This document shows positions 1 through 5,391 of a stretch of 5,990 bases of DNA, in pieces. Position numbers and translations under genes: made by a program. The notes under the pieces are model-generated. The model saw nothing but the letters and a program-made list of their open reading frames with translations, had not been told where the DNA came from and did not search any database. The stretch lies in NCBI GenBank assembly GCA_946186335.1, contig CAMHMW010000112.1:1-5990 (forward strand). Direction: 5' to 3'. The DNA is from an uncultured Candidatus Melainabacteria bacterium (GTDB taxonomy: Bacteria; Cyanobacteriota; Vampirovibrionia; Gastranaerophilales; Gastranaerophilaceae). Position 1 is the first letter of the stretch. Every line of letters starts with the position of its first letter.

Positions 1-176
1 ATACTACAAATTATAAAAAATATTATTTTAGGAATTATATATGATAATTCTGTTGTCTGTCTAATATTATGTATGTCATATATCCCAAATCTATACAAAT
101 ACGACAACAATATGAATGTTAATACTCCTAAATATGCATATTCTCTTTGATTTATTTTATTTTTTAATATGTTCAT
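1..176 (-). CDS. Hypothetical small membrane protein, 5' part only (runs off the left edge)
   Basis: Leftward reading frame open for 58 codons from an ATG at 176-174 to the window edge. The protein begins MNILKNKINQREYAYLG. A hydrophobic stretch at about residues 16-30 (LGVLTFILLSYLYRF) and a second at about 47-57 (IIPKIIFFIIC) look like membrane segments, after a short basic N-terminus that would stay in the cytoplasm. The start is well fixed: a GAGG Shine-Dalgarno (187-184) lies 7 nt upstream, and a TGA stop directly precedes the ATG in the same frame. The family is not recognised and no catalytic motif is visible. Codons are very AT-rich, as is the surrounding DNA. A chance frame in AT-rich DNA is possible, but the ribosome site and the fitting topology favour a real gene. 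Confidence 0.6.
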   Translation of the reverse strand, partial: MNILKNKINQREYAYLGVLTFILLSYLYRFGIYDIHNIRQTTELSYIIPKIIFFIICS

Positions 177-199
177 TCATTAACCTCATTACATTATTT

Positions 200-227
200 A
201 TTTTATGTCAAAAATTTGGTTCCGCAA
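200..227 (-). promoter_or_regulatory. Possible promoter of the left-edge membrane protein gene
   Basis: On the minus strand a TTGCGG (227-222) lies 16 bp before TAAAAT (205-200), which matches five of six -10 bases. The start of transcription would fall about 15-20 nt before the GAGG ribosome site at 187-184. The -35 match is weak. A TTGACA (212-207) also lies here but has no -10 at the right distance. Confidence 0.3.
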
Positions 228-363
228 GTTTCGCCAAAATGATTTCATTAAAGTTTCGTTTTTGGGAGAATTTGTTATTTTTCTCAAACTACACGATAAT
301 TTTTTGATATTTAGCTTGTAGGTTGGGCATACCTGCACAACAAGGACTTATTGAGCGTTGGGA

Positions 364-414
364 CAAAATGTGCAAATGAGTGGACATTTTGGTTACCAAA
401 ATCGGACATTCTGG
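364..414. repeat. Cluster of short direct and inverted repeats, insertion-sequence-end-like
   Basis: The motif GGACATTTTGG (382-392) recurs as GGACATTCTGG (404-414), exactly 22 bp apart. CAAAATGT (364-371) is the inverted partner of ACATTTTG (384-391). Between the direct copies lies a palindrome, TTTTGGT-T-ACCAAAA (387-401). Repeated TGGACATTTTGG-like motifs in both orientations recall the multi-repeat ends of IS21/IS481-type elements. No transposase gene is present, so this would be a remnant. A regulator binding site is the alternative. The gene-free stretch 308-560 holds this cluster and the next two repeats and nothing else I recognise. Confidence 0.4.
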
Positions 415-458
415 ACTTTTTTAATCAACCACCTTCCAACCGAATAGAATTAGTAAAA

Positions 459-494
459 GCCTTATTACTTCGAGCTTTCACCCTCGCAATGACA
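459..494 (-). repeat. CATTGCGAGG-type intergenic repeat (partial)
   Basis: Read on the minus strand this begins TGTCATTGCGAGGGTGAAAG and continues with CTCGAAGTAATAAGGC. The order CATTGCGAGG ... AAAGC ... GAAG resembles the widespread intergenic repeat of the form CATTGCGAGGAGC.AAGCGACGAAGCAATC seen in several unrelated bacterial groups. The right half is degenerate here. Assignment is by eye only. Confidence 0.4.
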
Positions 495-517
495 TGAAAC
501 CCTTCCTACCAAAAGTC

Positions 518-559
518 CTGTTAAAAGGTATTAAAAGTTTACAAATCCGGTTTTAACAG
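518..559. repeat. 9-bp perfect inverted repeat with 24-nt spacer
   Basis: CTGTTAAAA (518-526) is the exact reverse complement of TTTTAACAG (551-559). It sits just left of the tRNA-derived repeat unit. The spacer is A/T-rich without clear structure. It could be a weak hairpin or the footprint of a small element; no function can be assigned. Confidence 0.4.
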
Positions 560-561
560 AC

Positions 562-599
562 AAATAAGACAGGATAACAAATGTCATCCTGTCTTATTT
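562..599 (-). terminator. Hairpin after the duplicated tRNA 3' end (terminator-like)
   Basis: AAATAAGACAGGAT (562-575) pairs perfectly with ATCCTGTCTTATTT (586-599), a 14-bp stem with a 10-nt loop. On the minus strand it follows the copied tRNA 3' end (614-596) exactly as the hairpin at 745-787 follows the real tRNA. The two hairpins look homologous (shared GGATAA...ATCCT core), with paired indels that keep the stems intact. There is no long T-tract, so termination strength is uncertain. Confidence 0.5.
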
Positions 600-614
600 A
601 CCCTGGATGCGATT
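596..614 (-). repeat. Copy of the tRNA-Arg 3' end (19-bp direct repeat)
   Basis: The 19 bases atttaccctggatgcgatt at 596-614 recur exactly at 784-802, where they form the 3' side of the tRNA-Arg T-arm, the acceptor 3' strand and the discriminator. Upstream on the minus strand the copy lacks a normal T-loop, but ATGCG still faces CGCAT across a 16-nt insert, so a T-stem-like pairing survives. It could be a decayed duplicate tRNA, or an attachment-site-like duplication from integration into the tRNA. The two copies are 188 bp apart with no integrase between them. Confidence 0.75.
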
Positions 615-744
615 GTCTTGACCTGTTCGCATTAAACGTGCCTACGCTTGCCCGCTACGATACTTCATATCTTGCGGTCAAGGCTCCGCACTCTGCTCAC
701 AGGTCGCTCGAACGCAGTTGGCTGTTCTCTCATGCTTGCAAAGC
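615..744 (-). other. GC-richer structured block between the two tRNA 3' ends
   Basis: This stretch is clearly richer in G+C than the DNA around it and contains several complementary segments: GTCTTGACC (615-623) with GGTCAAGGC (676-684), ACCTGT (622-627) with ACAGGT (700-705), and the palindromic CTTG-CGGT-CAAG. On the minus strand GCCTTGA (684-678) could pair with CCAGGGT (606-600) like an acceptor stem of a tRNA-sized RNA. CTGCGTTCGAGCG resembles a T-arm. A rightward frame crosses the whole block and the tRNA antisense; I regard it as spurious. A repeat-family element or degenerate tRNA-derived RNA is the likely content. Confidence 0.35.
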
Positions 745-786
745 AAATTTAAAGAGGATAAGAACAAGTCTTATCCTCTTTAAATT

Positions 787-787
<1 letters not shown>
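745..787 (-). terminator. Terminator hairpin of tRNA-Arg
   Basis: A 19-bp perfect stem: positions 745-763 pair with 769-787 around the 5-nt loop ACAAG. On the minus strand it begins at the tRNA discriminator base itself, so transcript folding starts directly at the mature 3' end. The 3' arm ends TTTAAATTT, giving a U-rich finish although no separate T-tract follows. The symmetric arms could also stop rightward transcription. Confidence 0.65.
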
Positions 788-860
<73 letters not shown>

Positions 861-870
861 CTGTGTCTTT

Positions 871-898
871 ATATTAGCACGAAAATTTTTACTTGCAA
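871..898 (-). promoter_or_regulatory. Promoter of tRNA-Arg
   Basis: On the minus strand TTGCAA (898-893) is followed after 16 bp by TAATAT (876-871). A TGC directly before the latter gives an extended -10 (TGn). Transcription would start a few bases before the tRNA 5' end at 860, as is common for single tRNA genes. The -35 lies inside the 10-bp palindrome ACTTGCAAGT. Confidence 0.55.
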
Positions 899-989
899 GT
901 GGTATTGCAAAAGCGTATGTGTGTCAGCCAAAAATATTCGTCACACTGCTCAAAATTTGTAGGTTTTTCAGGTCAACAAAAAACTTATA

Positions 990-1018
990 ATTACAATATT
1001 TTATGTTTGGAGTATAAT
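990..1018 (+). promoter_or_regulatory. Promoter of alaS
   Basis: A perfect -10 box TATAAT (1013-1018) stands 17 bp after ATTACA (990-995), which matches four of six -35 bases. The predicted start near 1025 gives a leader of about 30 nt containing the GAGGG ribosome site at 1044-1048. There is no room for a T-box, and no such structure is seen. Confidence 0.6.
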
Positions 1019-1056
1019 TTTATTAACACTACAAGCCAATTAAGAGGGAAATTAAT

Positions 1057-3684
1057 ATGTTATCAGGAAACGAGATAAGAAAATTATATTTAGATTATTT
1101 TAAAGATAAACGTCAGCACACAATAGTAGAAAGTTCAAGCCTTGTGCCTGATAATCCGACAGTATTGTTAACAACAGCCGGAATGTTGCAGTTTTTACCC
1201 ATATTTTTAGGGATTCAGGATTGTCCTTATGACCCTGCAAGAGCAACATCCTGCCAAAAATGTGCAAGAGCAGGCGGTAAGGATTCAGATATTGAAAATG
1301 TCGGAAGAACTCCCCGTCACCACACCTTTTTTGAAATGCTCGGAAATTTCTCTTTCGGTGATTACTACAAAAAAGAGATTATCCCTTGGGCTTGGGAATT
1401 TGTGACAGAGGTTTTGAAACTGGATAAAGACCGTTTATGGATAACTATTTTTGAAACCGATGATGAGGCTTATGATATTTGGAGAAGTATCGGAGTTCCC
1501 GCAGAACGCATTAAACGTAAAGGCAAAAAAGACAATTTCTGGGGTCCTCCGGGGGCATCAGGCTCCTGCGGTCCGTGTTCCGAAATTCACTACGATTTAG
1601 GGGAACAGTATAAATGTGATGACCCGAATTGCGGAATTGATACCTGCGAATGCGACAGATGGGTTGAAATCTGGAATTTGGTATTTACCGAACTTTTTCA
1701 GGATGAAGAAGGCAACCAGTCCCCGCTTGAAAAGAAAAATGTTGATACCGGCATGGGACTTGAAAGAATTACGATGGTTTGTCAGGGGGTTGCCTCAACC
1801 TTTGAAACAGACTTGCTAAGACCGATTATGGATAAGGTTTCCGAAATGAGCGGAGTTCCTTATAAAAAATCAGAAAAAACGGACATCTCTCTGCGTATAA
1901 TCACAGACCATGCAAGATGTGTAACTTTCCTCATTACGGATGGCGTAATTCCGGGTAACGAGGGCAGAAGTTATGTTTTGAGAATGATTTTAAGACGTGC
2001 ACTCCGTCACGGCAAGATTTTGGGTATGGAATTGCCTTTCCTATACAAACTTGTAGATGTAATAGTTGAAAACTACGGCGAAGCATATCCCGAACTTGTT
2101 AAAAACAAACAAAAAGTTATTGAAACAATAAAAGCGGAAGAAGAAAGATTTAACAAAACTCTTGACCGTGGTTACAAACTTCTTGACGAATTTATATCCG
2201 CTAAAAAGGATATTGACGGAGAAAATGCGTTCAGACTCTATGATACTTTCGGTTTCCCGCTTGAATTAACAAAAGAAATTGCGGAAGAAAACGGCTTAAA
2301 AGTTGATGAAGCGGGTTACAAGACAGCAATGCAGGAGCAAAAAGAACGTGCAAAAGCGGCAACTGCTAAAATCTCCGTAACCGGTGATATTAAGTATGCA
2401 AATTTAGAGCGTGAAGTCGGTTCAACCGAATTTGTCGGATATAATGAAAACGAATGCGATGCAAAAATTCTCGGAACAATTGAGGGAGAGGGCTTTGTTG
2501 ATGTTGTACTGAATAAAACGCCTTTCTATGCAGAATGCGGCGGTCAAATCGGTGACAGCGGATATATAGAAGACAGGAACTCAGGAGGTCAGGAAGTCAA
2601 GTTAGAAGTTCTGACGACATTTAAAGTTAATGAACTCTATGTCCACAGATGTAAGGTTCTTAATGGTGATGATTTAATCGGAAAAGATGTTGTTGCCCGT
2701 ATTGATGTTGCAAAACGAGAAGAAATCAGAGTTCACCACACATCTGCTCACCTTTTGCAGGCTGCGTTGAAAAAAGTTGTGGGAGATGATGTTAAACAGG
2801 CAGGTTCTTATGTGGATGAAAGCCGTATGAGATTTGACTTTACCTTCCCGAGAGCAATGACCTCTGACGAAATCCAAAAAACCGAAAATATGATGAACAA
2901 ATGGATAGGCGGCGGTTATAAGGTCAATACTCAGGTTATGGGTATAAAAGAGGCAGAACTCACCGGTGCTACCGCACTATTTGGAGAAAAATACGGTGAT
3001 ACAGTCAGAGTTGTTTCTATTGAAAAAGATGGCGAATGTATTTCAAAAGAATTTTGCGGTGGTACACACGCAAGAGAATTAAAAGATTTACGTTTGATAA
3101 AAATAATATCAGAAAGTGCAATTGCAGCAGGAACTCGCCGTATTGAAGCGGTTGTATCTGCTCCGGCATTAGAGTATCTGAACGCAAAATCATCAGAATT
3201 AGACAAATTGTCATCCAAATTCAAAGCACATTTTGACGAAGTTGTTGACAGGGTTGAAAAACTTTCTGATGAAAACAGAGAACTCCAAAAGCAAATTGAA
3301 AAACTGGAAGAAGAAAATGCAAAAAACAAATTCTCAACCTTCATTTCAAAAGCGCAGGATATCGATGGCGGAAAACTGTTTATTTCAAAAGTCAGCGCAA
3401 AACCGCTTGCTGTCAAAATCGGTATGGAATACCTATCACAAAAACTCGGGGACAGCATAATTGTTCTTGCAGGTGAAACAACGGTTATGGTAAAAGTTTC
3501 CGATAACTTTGTAAAACGAGGAGTAAACGCAGGACAAATTGTCGGAAAAATTGCAAGAGCAACCGGTGCAAACGGCGGTGGTCGTCCGAATTTTGCACAG
3601 GGCGGAGTTAAAGATTTGTCTAAACTTGATGAAATATTATCAAATGTTGAAAACGATATTAAAAACTCCGTTGTAACGGTATGA
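1057..3684 (+). CDS. alaS: Alanine--tRNA ligase (alanyl-tRNA synthetase), complete
   Basis: Cytoplasmic class II synthetase that activates alanine with ATP, charges tRNA-Ala, and edits mischarged Ser/Gly-tRNA. At 875 aa it has the family's usual length. The class II catalytic core spans about residues 1-245: RTPRHHTFFEMLGNFSFGDY (84-103, motif 2 region) and GMGLER (232-237, motif 3). The tRNA-recognition region follows to about 450. The editing domain (about 450-700) carries the zinc ligands H561, H565 (HTSAHLL) and C667, H671 (CGGTH). A coiled-coil-like acidic/basic stretch lies at 715-758, then a DHHA1/C-Ala domain with the glycine-rich GANGGGRPNFAQGG (837-850). A cysteine-rich insert (C187, C192, C197, C199) before EIWNLVF resembles extra cysteines in some other bacterial AlaRS and may bind metal; that is inference. 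The start is supported by GAGGG 8 nt upstream. No frameshift or missing key residue is seen. It is 84 bp upstream of dut in the same direction. Confidence 0.98.
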   Translation: MLSGNEIRKLYLDYFKDKRQHTIVESSSLVPDNPTVLLTTAGMLQFLPIFLGIQDCPYDPARATSCQKCARAGGKDSDIENVGRTPRHHTFFEMLGNFSFGDYYKKEIIPWAWEFVTEVLKLDKDRLWITIFETDDEAYDIWRSIGVPAERIKRKGKKDNFWGPPGASGSCGPCSEIHYDLGEQYKCDDPNCGIDTCECDRWVEIWNLVFTELFQDEEGNQSPLEKKNVDTGMGLERITMVCQGVASTFETDLLRPIMDKVSEMSGVPYKKSEKTDISLRIITDHARCVTFLITDGVIPGNEGRSYVLRMILRRALRHGKILGMELPFLYKLVDVIVENYGEAYPELVKNKQKVIETIKAEEERFNKTLDRGYKLLDEFISAKKDIDGENAFRLYDTFGFPLELTKEIAEENGLKVDEAGYKTAMQEQKERAKAATAKISVTGDIKYANLEREVGSTEFVGYNENECDAKILGTIEGEGFVDVVLNKTPFYAECGGQIGDSGYIEDRNSGGQEVKLEVLTTFKVNELYVHRCKVLNGDDLIGKDVVARIDVAKREEIRVHHTSAHLLQAALKKVVGDDVKQAGSYVDESRMRFDFTFPRAMTSDEIQKTENMMNKWIGGGYKVNTQVMGIKEAELTGATALFGEKYGDTVRVVSIEKDGECISKEFCGGTHARELKDLRLIKIISESAIAAGTRRIEAVVSAPALEYLNAKSSELDKLSSKFKAHFDEVVDRVEKLSDENRELQKQIEKLEEENAKNKFSTFISKAQDIDGGKLFISKVSAKPLAVKIGMEYLSQKLGDSIIVLAGETTVMVKVSDNFVKRGVNAGQIVGKIARATGANGGGRPNFAQGGVKDLSKLDEILSNVENDIKNSVVTV

Positions 3685-3694
3685 GAAAATTAAA

Positions 3695-3749
3695 GGGTGC
3701 GCAAAAATGATGCACCCCGCAAAACTGTAAGTTGGGCTTTCAGCCCAAC
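3695..3749. repeat. Two hairpins in the alaS-dut gap
   Basis: GGGTGC (3695-3700) pairs with GCACCC (3712-3717) over an 11-nt loop. GTTGGGCT (3731-3738) pairs perfectly with AGCCCAAC (3742-3749) over the tight loop TTC. Neither is followed by a T-tract on the plus strand; the second is followed by A-rich DNA. The first is followed by TTTAATTTT on the minus strand. They may act as mRNA-stability or partial-termination elements between alaS and dut, or simply be intergenic repeats. The second ends 10 nt before the dut ribosome site. Confidence 0.55.
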
Positions 3750-3768
3750 AAAATAAAAAGGGGGATAT

Positions 3769-4206
3769 ATGACAGTATTAAAAATTGAAAGATTACCGCA
3801 TAACAAGGTCTTACCGGAATACAAAACAGACGGTGCTGCCGGCATGGATTTGTGTGCCGCAATTGATAAGCCGATAGAATTGAAACCCTTAGAGCGTAAA
3901 CTCATCCCGACAGGGTTAAAAATTGAACTTGAACACGGTTACGAGGCACAAATAAGACCACGTTCGGGAATGTCTATTAAACACGGAATTACCCTTATAA
4001 ACTGTGTCGGAACAATTGATGAAGATTACAGAGGGGAAGTTTGCGTGGCGGTTGTAAATGTTTCAAACGAGCCTTACACAATAGAACCGCAGGAAAGAAT
4101 TGCACAGATGGTTATTACAAAATACGAGCAGGCAAAACTCGAGGTTGTTGCAGAACTCACCGAAACCGTACGTGGGGCGGGCGGTTTTGGTTCAACAGGC
4201 AAATAA
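3769..4206 (+). CDS. dut: dUTP diphosphatase (trimeric dUTPase), complete
   Basis: Hydrolyses dUTP to dUMP and pyrophosphate, keeping uracil out of DNA and supplying dUMP for thymidylate synthesis. The 145 aa carry all five trimeric-dUTPase motifs in order: GAAGMDLCA (22-30), PRSGMSIKHG (64-73), GTIDEDYRGE (81-90, with the catalytic Asp84 and the base-stacking Tyr87), PQERIAQMVI (107-116), and the C-terminal glycine-rich RGAGGFGSTGK (135-145) that closes over the substrate. Length and motif spacing are typical of the bacterial enzyme. The start is fixed by AGGGGG (3759-3764) 4 nt before ATG, a slightly short spacing. No separate promoter is evident in the 84-bp gap after alaS, so co-transcription is plausible. 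The gene contains nothing prophage-like around it, so it is probably the housekeeping copy. Confidence 0.97.
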   Translation: MTVLKIERLPHNKVLPEYKTDGAAGMDLCAAIDKPIELKPLERKLIPTGLKIELEHGYEAQIRPRSGMSIKHGITLINCVGTIDEDYRGEVCVAVVNVSNEPYTIEPQERIAQMVITKYEQAKLEVVAELTETVRGAGGFGSTGK

Positions 4207-4311
4207 ATCAACTAAGTAAATGATTACATCAAAGGATTGAGAGTCTAAAATTATCATGGTTAATCCTAACGGGTTATAGAATAGTACGGATTATGAAAGG
4301 AGAATTTTAAG

Positions 4312-4695
4312 ATGGCAACAGTTGAAACAGAACAACTACAAGGTAAAAACTGGGTTGCGACAATGATGTTATGCTGGACATTAGGTATGTACGGCGCACA
4401 CAGATTTTACACAGGAAAATCAGGAACAGCTTGGGCAATGGCAATTTTAACATTAACCGGCTGTTTTTCATTTGTTTCGCTTATTTGGATGGTAATTGAC
4501 GGTATCATGATTGCTTTGGGCAAATGGACCCACGAAGACGGAAGCGAATTATATGAAAGAATTCCTTGGCTCGGTGTAGTATATATTGTTTTGGTAGTAT
4601 TAGCATTACTGTTTATACTGTTTTATTTCGGTTCAATCATTGCATTAATTGGTATGATTGGTACAAGCGGCGCAGGAGCAGGTGCAGGATACTAA
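4312..4695 (+). CDS. TM2-domain membrane protein with extra C-terminal helix
   Basis: 127 aa. Residues about 12-70 match the TM2 domain pattern: a helix at 14-30 ending in GMYGAHRFYTGK (25-36), then a helix region at 41-69 ending in WMVIDGIMIALG. The G..GAHRFY.G turn and the D63 of the second helix are the family's hallmark. Unlike minimal TM2 proteins it continues with a soluble linker (KWTHEDGSELYERIP, 71-85), a long third hydrophobic segment (86-116), and a small Gly/Ala-rich tail GTSGAGAGAGY. The role of bacterial TM2 proteins is largely unknown. The start is set by AAAGGAG (4296-4302), 9 nt before ATG. Its 105-bp upstream gap contains TTGAGA (4237-4242) and TAGAAT (4277-4282), but at a spacing that does not make one convincing promoter. 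It is followed by a strong hairpin. Confidence 0.9.
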   Translation: MATVETEQLQGKNWVATMMLCWTLGMYGAHRFYTGKSGTAWAMAILTLTGCFSFVSLIWMVIDGIMIALGKWTHEDGSELYERIPWLGVVYIVLVVLALLFILFYFGSIIALIGMIGTSGAGAGAGY

Positions 4696-4714
4696 TATAT
4701 AAAAATATTATAAT

Positions 4715-4749
4715 AAACGGGCTGTATCGATATTCGGTACAGCCTGTTT
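4715..4749. terminator. 16-bp hairpin, probable terminator after the TM2 gene
   Basis: Positions 4715-4730 pair with 4734-4749 around the loop TAT, with two G-U pairs (read as plus-strand RNA) and otherwise perfect complementarity. It begins 20 nt after the TM2 stop codon. Rightward, the tail is only part of the stem (TGTTTGG), so termination may be leaky. Leftward it is followed by TTATTATAATATTTTT, a much better U-tract. It separates the TM2 gene from the DUF2752 gene 11 nt later. Confidence 0.7.
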
Positions 4750-4760
4750 GGTAAAAATAT

Positions 4761-5048
4761 ATGAAAGAAAATCTGAAAAAATTAAAACGAATATTAATTT
4801 TAACTCTGCCCCTGTGGTGTATAATTATGGCAAATATATTGACATCCCTGCATTTAAAGCACTTTTGTCTTATAAACTTGCTCACTCATCATAATTGCTG
4901 GGGCTGCGGTATGACACGGGCTGTTGCGGCATTGAGCTGTTTTGATTTTCGTGGTGCTTATGAATATAATCACGGGATAATAATTGCCGTTCCGCTTATG
5001 TTTATCCTCTGGGGGTTAATAATACATTTTGAATTTAAGAAAAAATAA
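4761..5048 (+). CDS. DUF2752 family small membrane protein
   Basis: 95 aa. A basic N-terminus (KENLKKLKR) is followed by a membrane helix at about 11-30, a short loop with CWGCGMTRAVAAL (46-58), which is the CxxCGMTRA signature of DUF2752, then FDFRGAYEYNHGI (61-73) and a second helix at 73-90 ending in EFKKK. Family members usually have CPGCG and a YNP motif; here Pro is Trp (W47) and NP is NH (N70-H71). The function of the family is not established; the paired cysteines could bind metal or be redox-active (inference). No good ribosome site precedes the ATG: the 11-nt gap after the hairpin reads GGTAAAAATAT. Translation may be weak, or the mRNA may start close by. Confidence 0.85.
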   Translation: MKENLKKLKRILILTLPLWCIIMANILTSLHLKHFCLINLLTHHNCWGCGMTRAVAALSCFDFRGAYEYNHGIIIAVPLMFILWGLIIHFEFKKK

Positions 5049-5055
5049 ATAAAAT

Positions 5056-5158
5056 CAAAGCAGTACAACATAAACCATTGTTGATAACATACATTTACCC
5101 CCATAATCACCAAAGACATACAACCTAAACCACGGTTGGTAACATACATTTACCCCCA
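5056..5158. repeat. Two 48-bp imperfect direct repeats, period 55, each with a conserved hairpin
   Basis: Unit 1 (5056-5103) and unit 2 (5111-5158) both begin CAAAG and end with an identical AACATACATTTACCCCCA (5086-5103 and 5141-5158). In unit 1 CAACA faces TGTTG across the 8-nt loop TAAACCAT. In unit 2 CAACC faces GGTTG across TAAACCAC. The change from A-T to C-G at the inner pair keeps the stem. Two units are too few, and the 7-nt gap too short, for a CRISPR array. A 3' untranslated structured element of the DUF2752 mRNA or a binding-site array is possible. Confidence 0.8.
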
Positions 5159-5160
5159 AT

Positions 5161-5183
5161 AAAAAAGGAACCTTTCGGGTTCC
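5161..5183 (-). terminator. Leftward intrinsic terminator
   Basis: On the minus strand GGAACC (5183-5178), loop CGAAA, GGTTCC (5172-5167) is followed directly by TTTTTTATT (5166-5158), a textbook intrinsic terminator. Rightward the tail is GTATTTAG, much weaker. No leftward protein gene lies to the right in this window, so it implies a noncoding leftward transcript or serves as an incidental bidirectional stop for the DUF2752 mRNA. Confidence 0.7.
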
Positions 5184-5310
5184 GTATTTAGTAGGTTAGT
5201 TATAGTAGTAGGGGAAAAGGAGGAAATTAGTTTTGTTTTACTTACATATTACTTATCGGCAGATTTTGAAAAAACTTTAATAAATTCCGCCAAATGTTAA
5301 GTTTTTGTTA

Positions 5311-5341
5311 CATAAAAATAAACATTCCGAAAACGGAATGT
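5311..5341 (-). terminator. Second leftward intrinsic terminator
   Basis: On the minus strand ACATTCCG (5341-5334), loop TTTT, CGGAATGT (5329-5322) is followed by TTATTTTTATG. Rightward, the hairpin is followed by CGTGAATAG, which is no terminator. The 8-bp stem is perfect. Confidence 0.7.
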
Positions 5342-5387
5342 CGTGAATAGATAATAGATTAGATTAATAGGATAGGTGAATAGATTT
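5312..5387 (-). ncRNA. Candidate small RNA (about 75 nt), leftward
   Basis: A promoter-like TTCATA-17-TATAAT (5422-5394) predicts a start near 5387. The intrinsic terminator at 5341-5311 ends the transcript about 75 nt later. The RNA would have an unstructured, C/U/A-rich 5' part holding the decamer ATCTATTCAC twice (5385-5376 and 5352-5343) and ACCTATCCT between, then the terminator hairpin. This layout fits a trans-acting small RNA. It contains no open reading frame of note. It is a prediction from sequence only; transcription is not shown. Confidence 0.4.
5343..5385. repeat. Repeated GTGAATAGAT decamer, 33 bp apart
   Basis: GTGAATAGAT occurs at 5343-5352 and 5376-5385, with ATAGATTAGATTAATAGG-like ATAGAT variants filling the interval. 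The spacing is about three helical turns. The copies fall inside the candidate leftward small RNA, where they read ATCTATTCAC. Confidence 0.6.
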
Positions 5388-5391
5388 TAGG

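Noticed and set aside
116..307. 63-aa rightward hydrophobic frame
   Set aside because: Antisense to the better-supported leftward membrane gene, no ribosome site, phenylalanine- and leucine-rich composition expected from AT-rich DNA.
893..1056. T-box riboswitch before alaS
   Set aside because: The predicted leader is only about 30 nt, and neither a T-box motif nor a terminator/antiterminator pair is present.
893..1078. 61-aa rightward frame upstream of alaS
   Set aside because: Overlaps the tRNA promoter, the alaS promoter and the alaS start; no ribosome site or recognisable motif.
2931..3458. 175-aa leftward serine/phenylalanine-rich frame inside alaS
   Set aside because: Shadow of the alaS coding strand; alaS is intact and fully conserved here.
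3690..3905. 71-aa leftward frame over the alaS-dut gap
   Set aside because: Antisense to the dut N-terminal motifs and to two hairpins; no ribosome site evidence.
4970..5149. 59-codon leftward frame starting in the 55-bp repeat after GGGGGTAA
   Set aside because: It runs antisense into the DUF2752 gene, and the 55-bp repeat period is not a multiple of three; the protein shows no family features.
5056..5158. Tandem repeats as a CRISPR array
   Set aside because: Only two imperfect 48-bp units with a 7-bp gap and no spacer-like sequence or cas genes.
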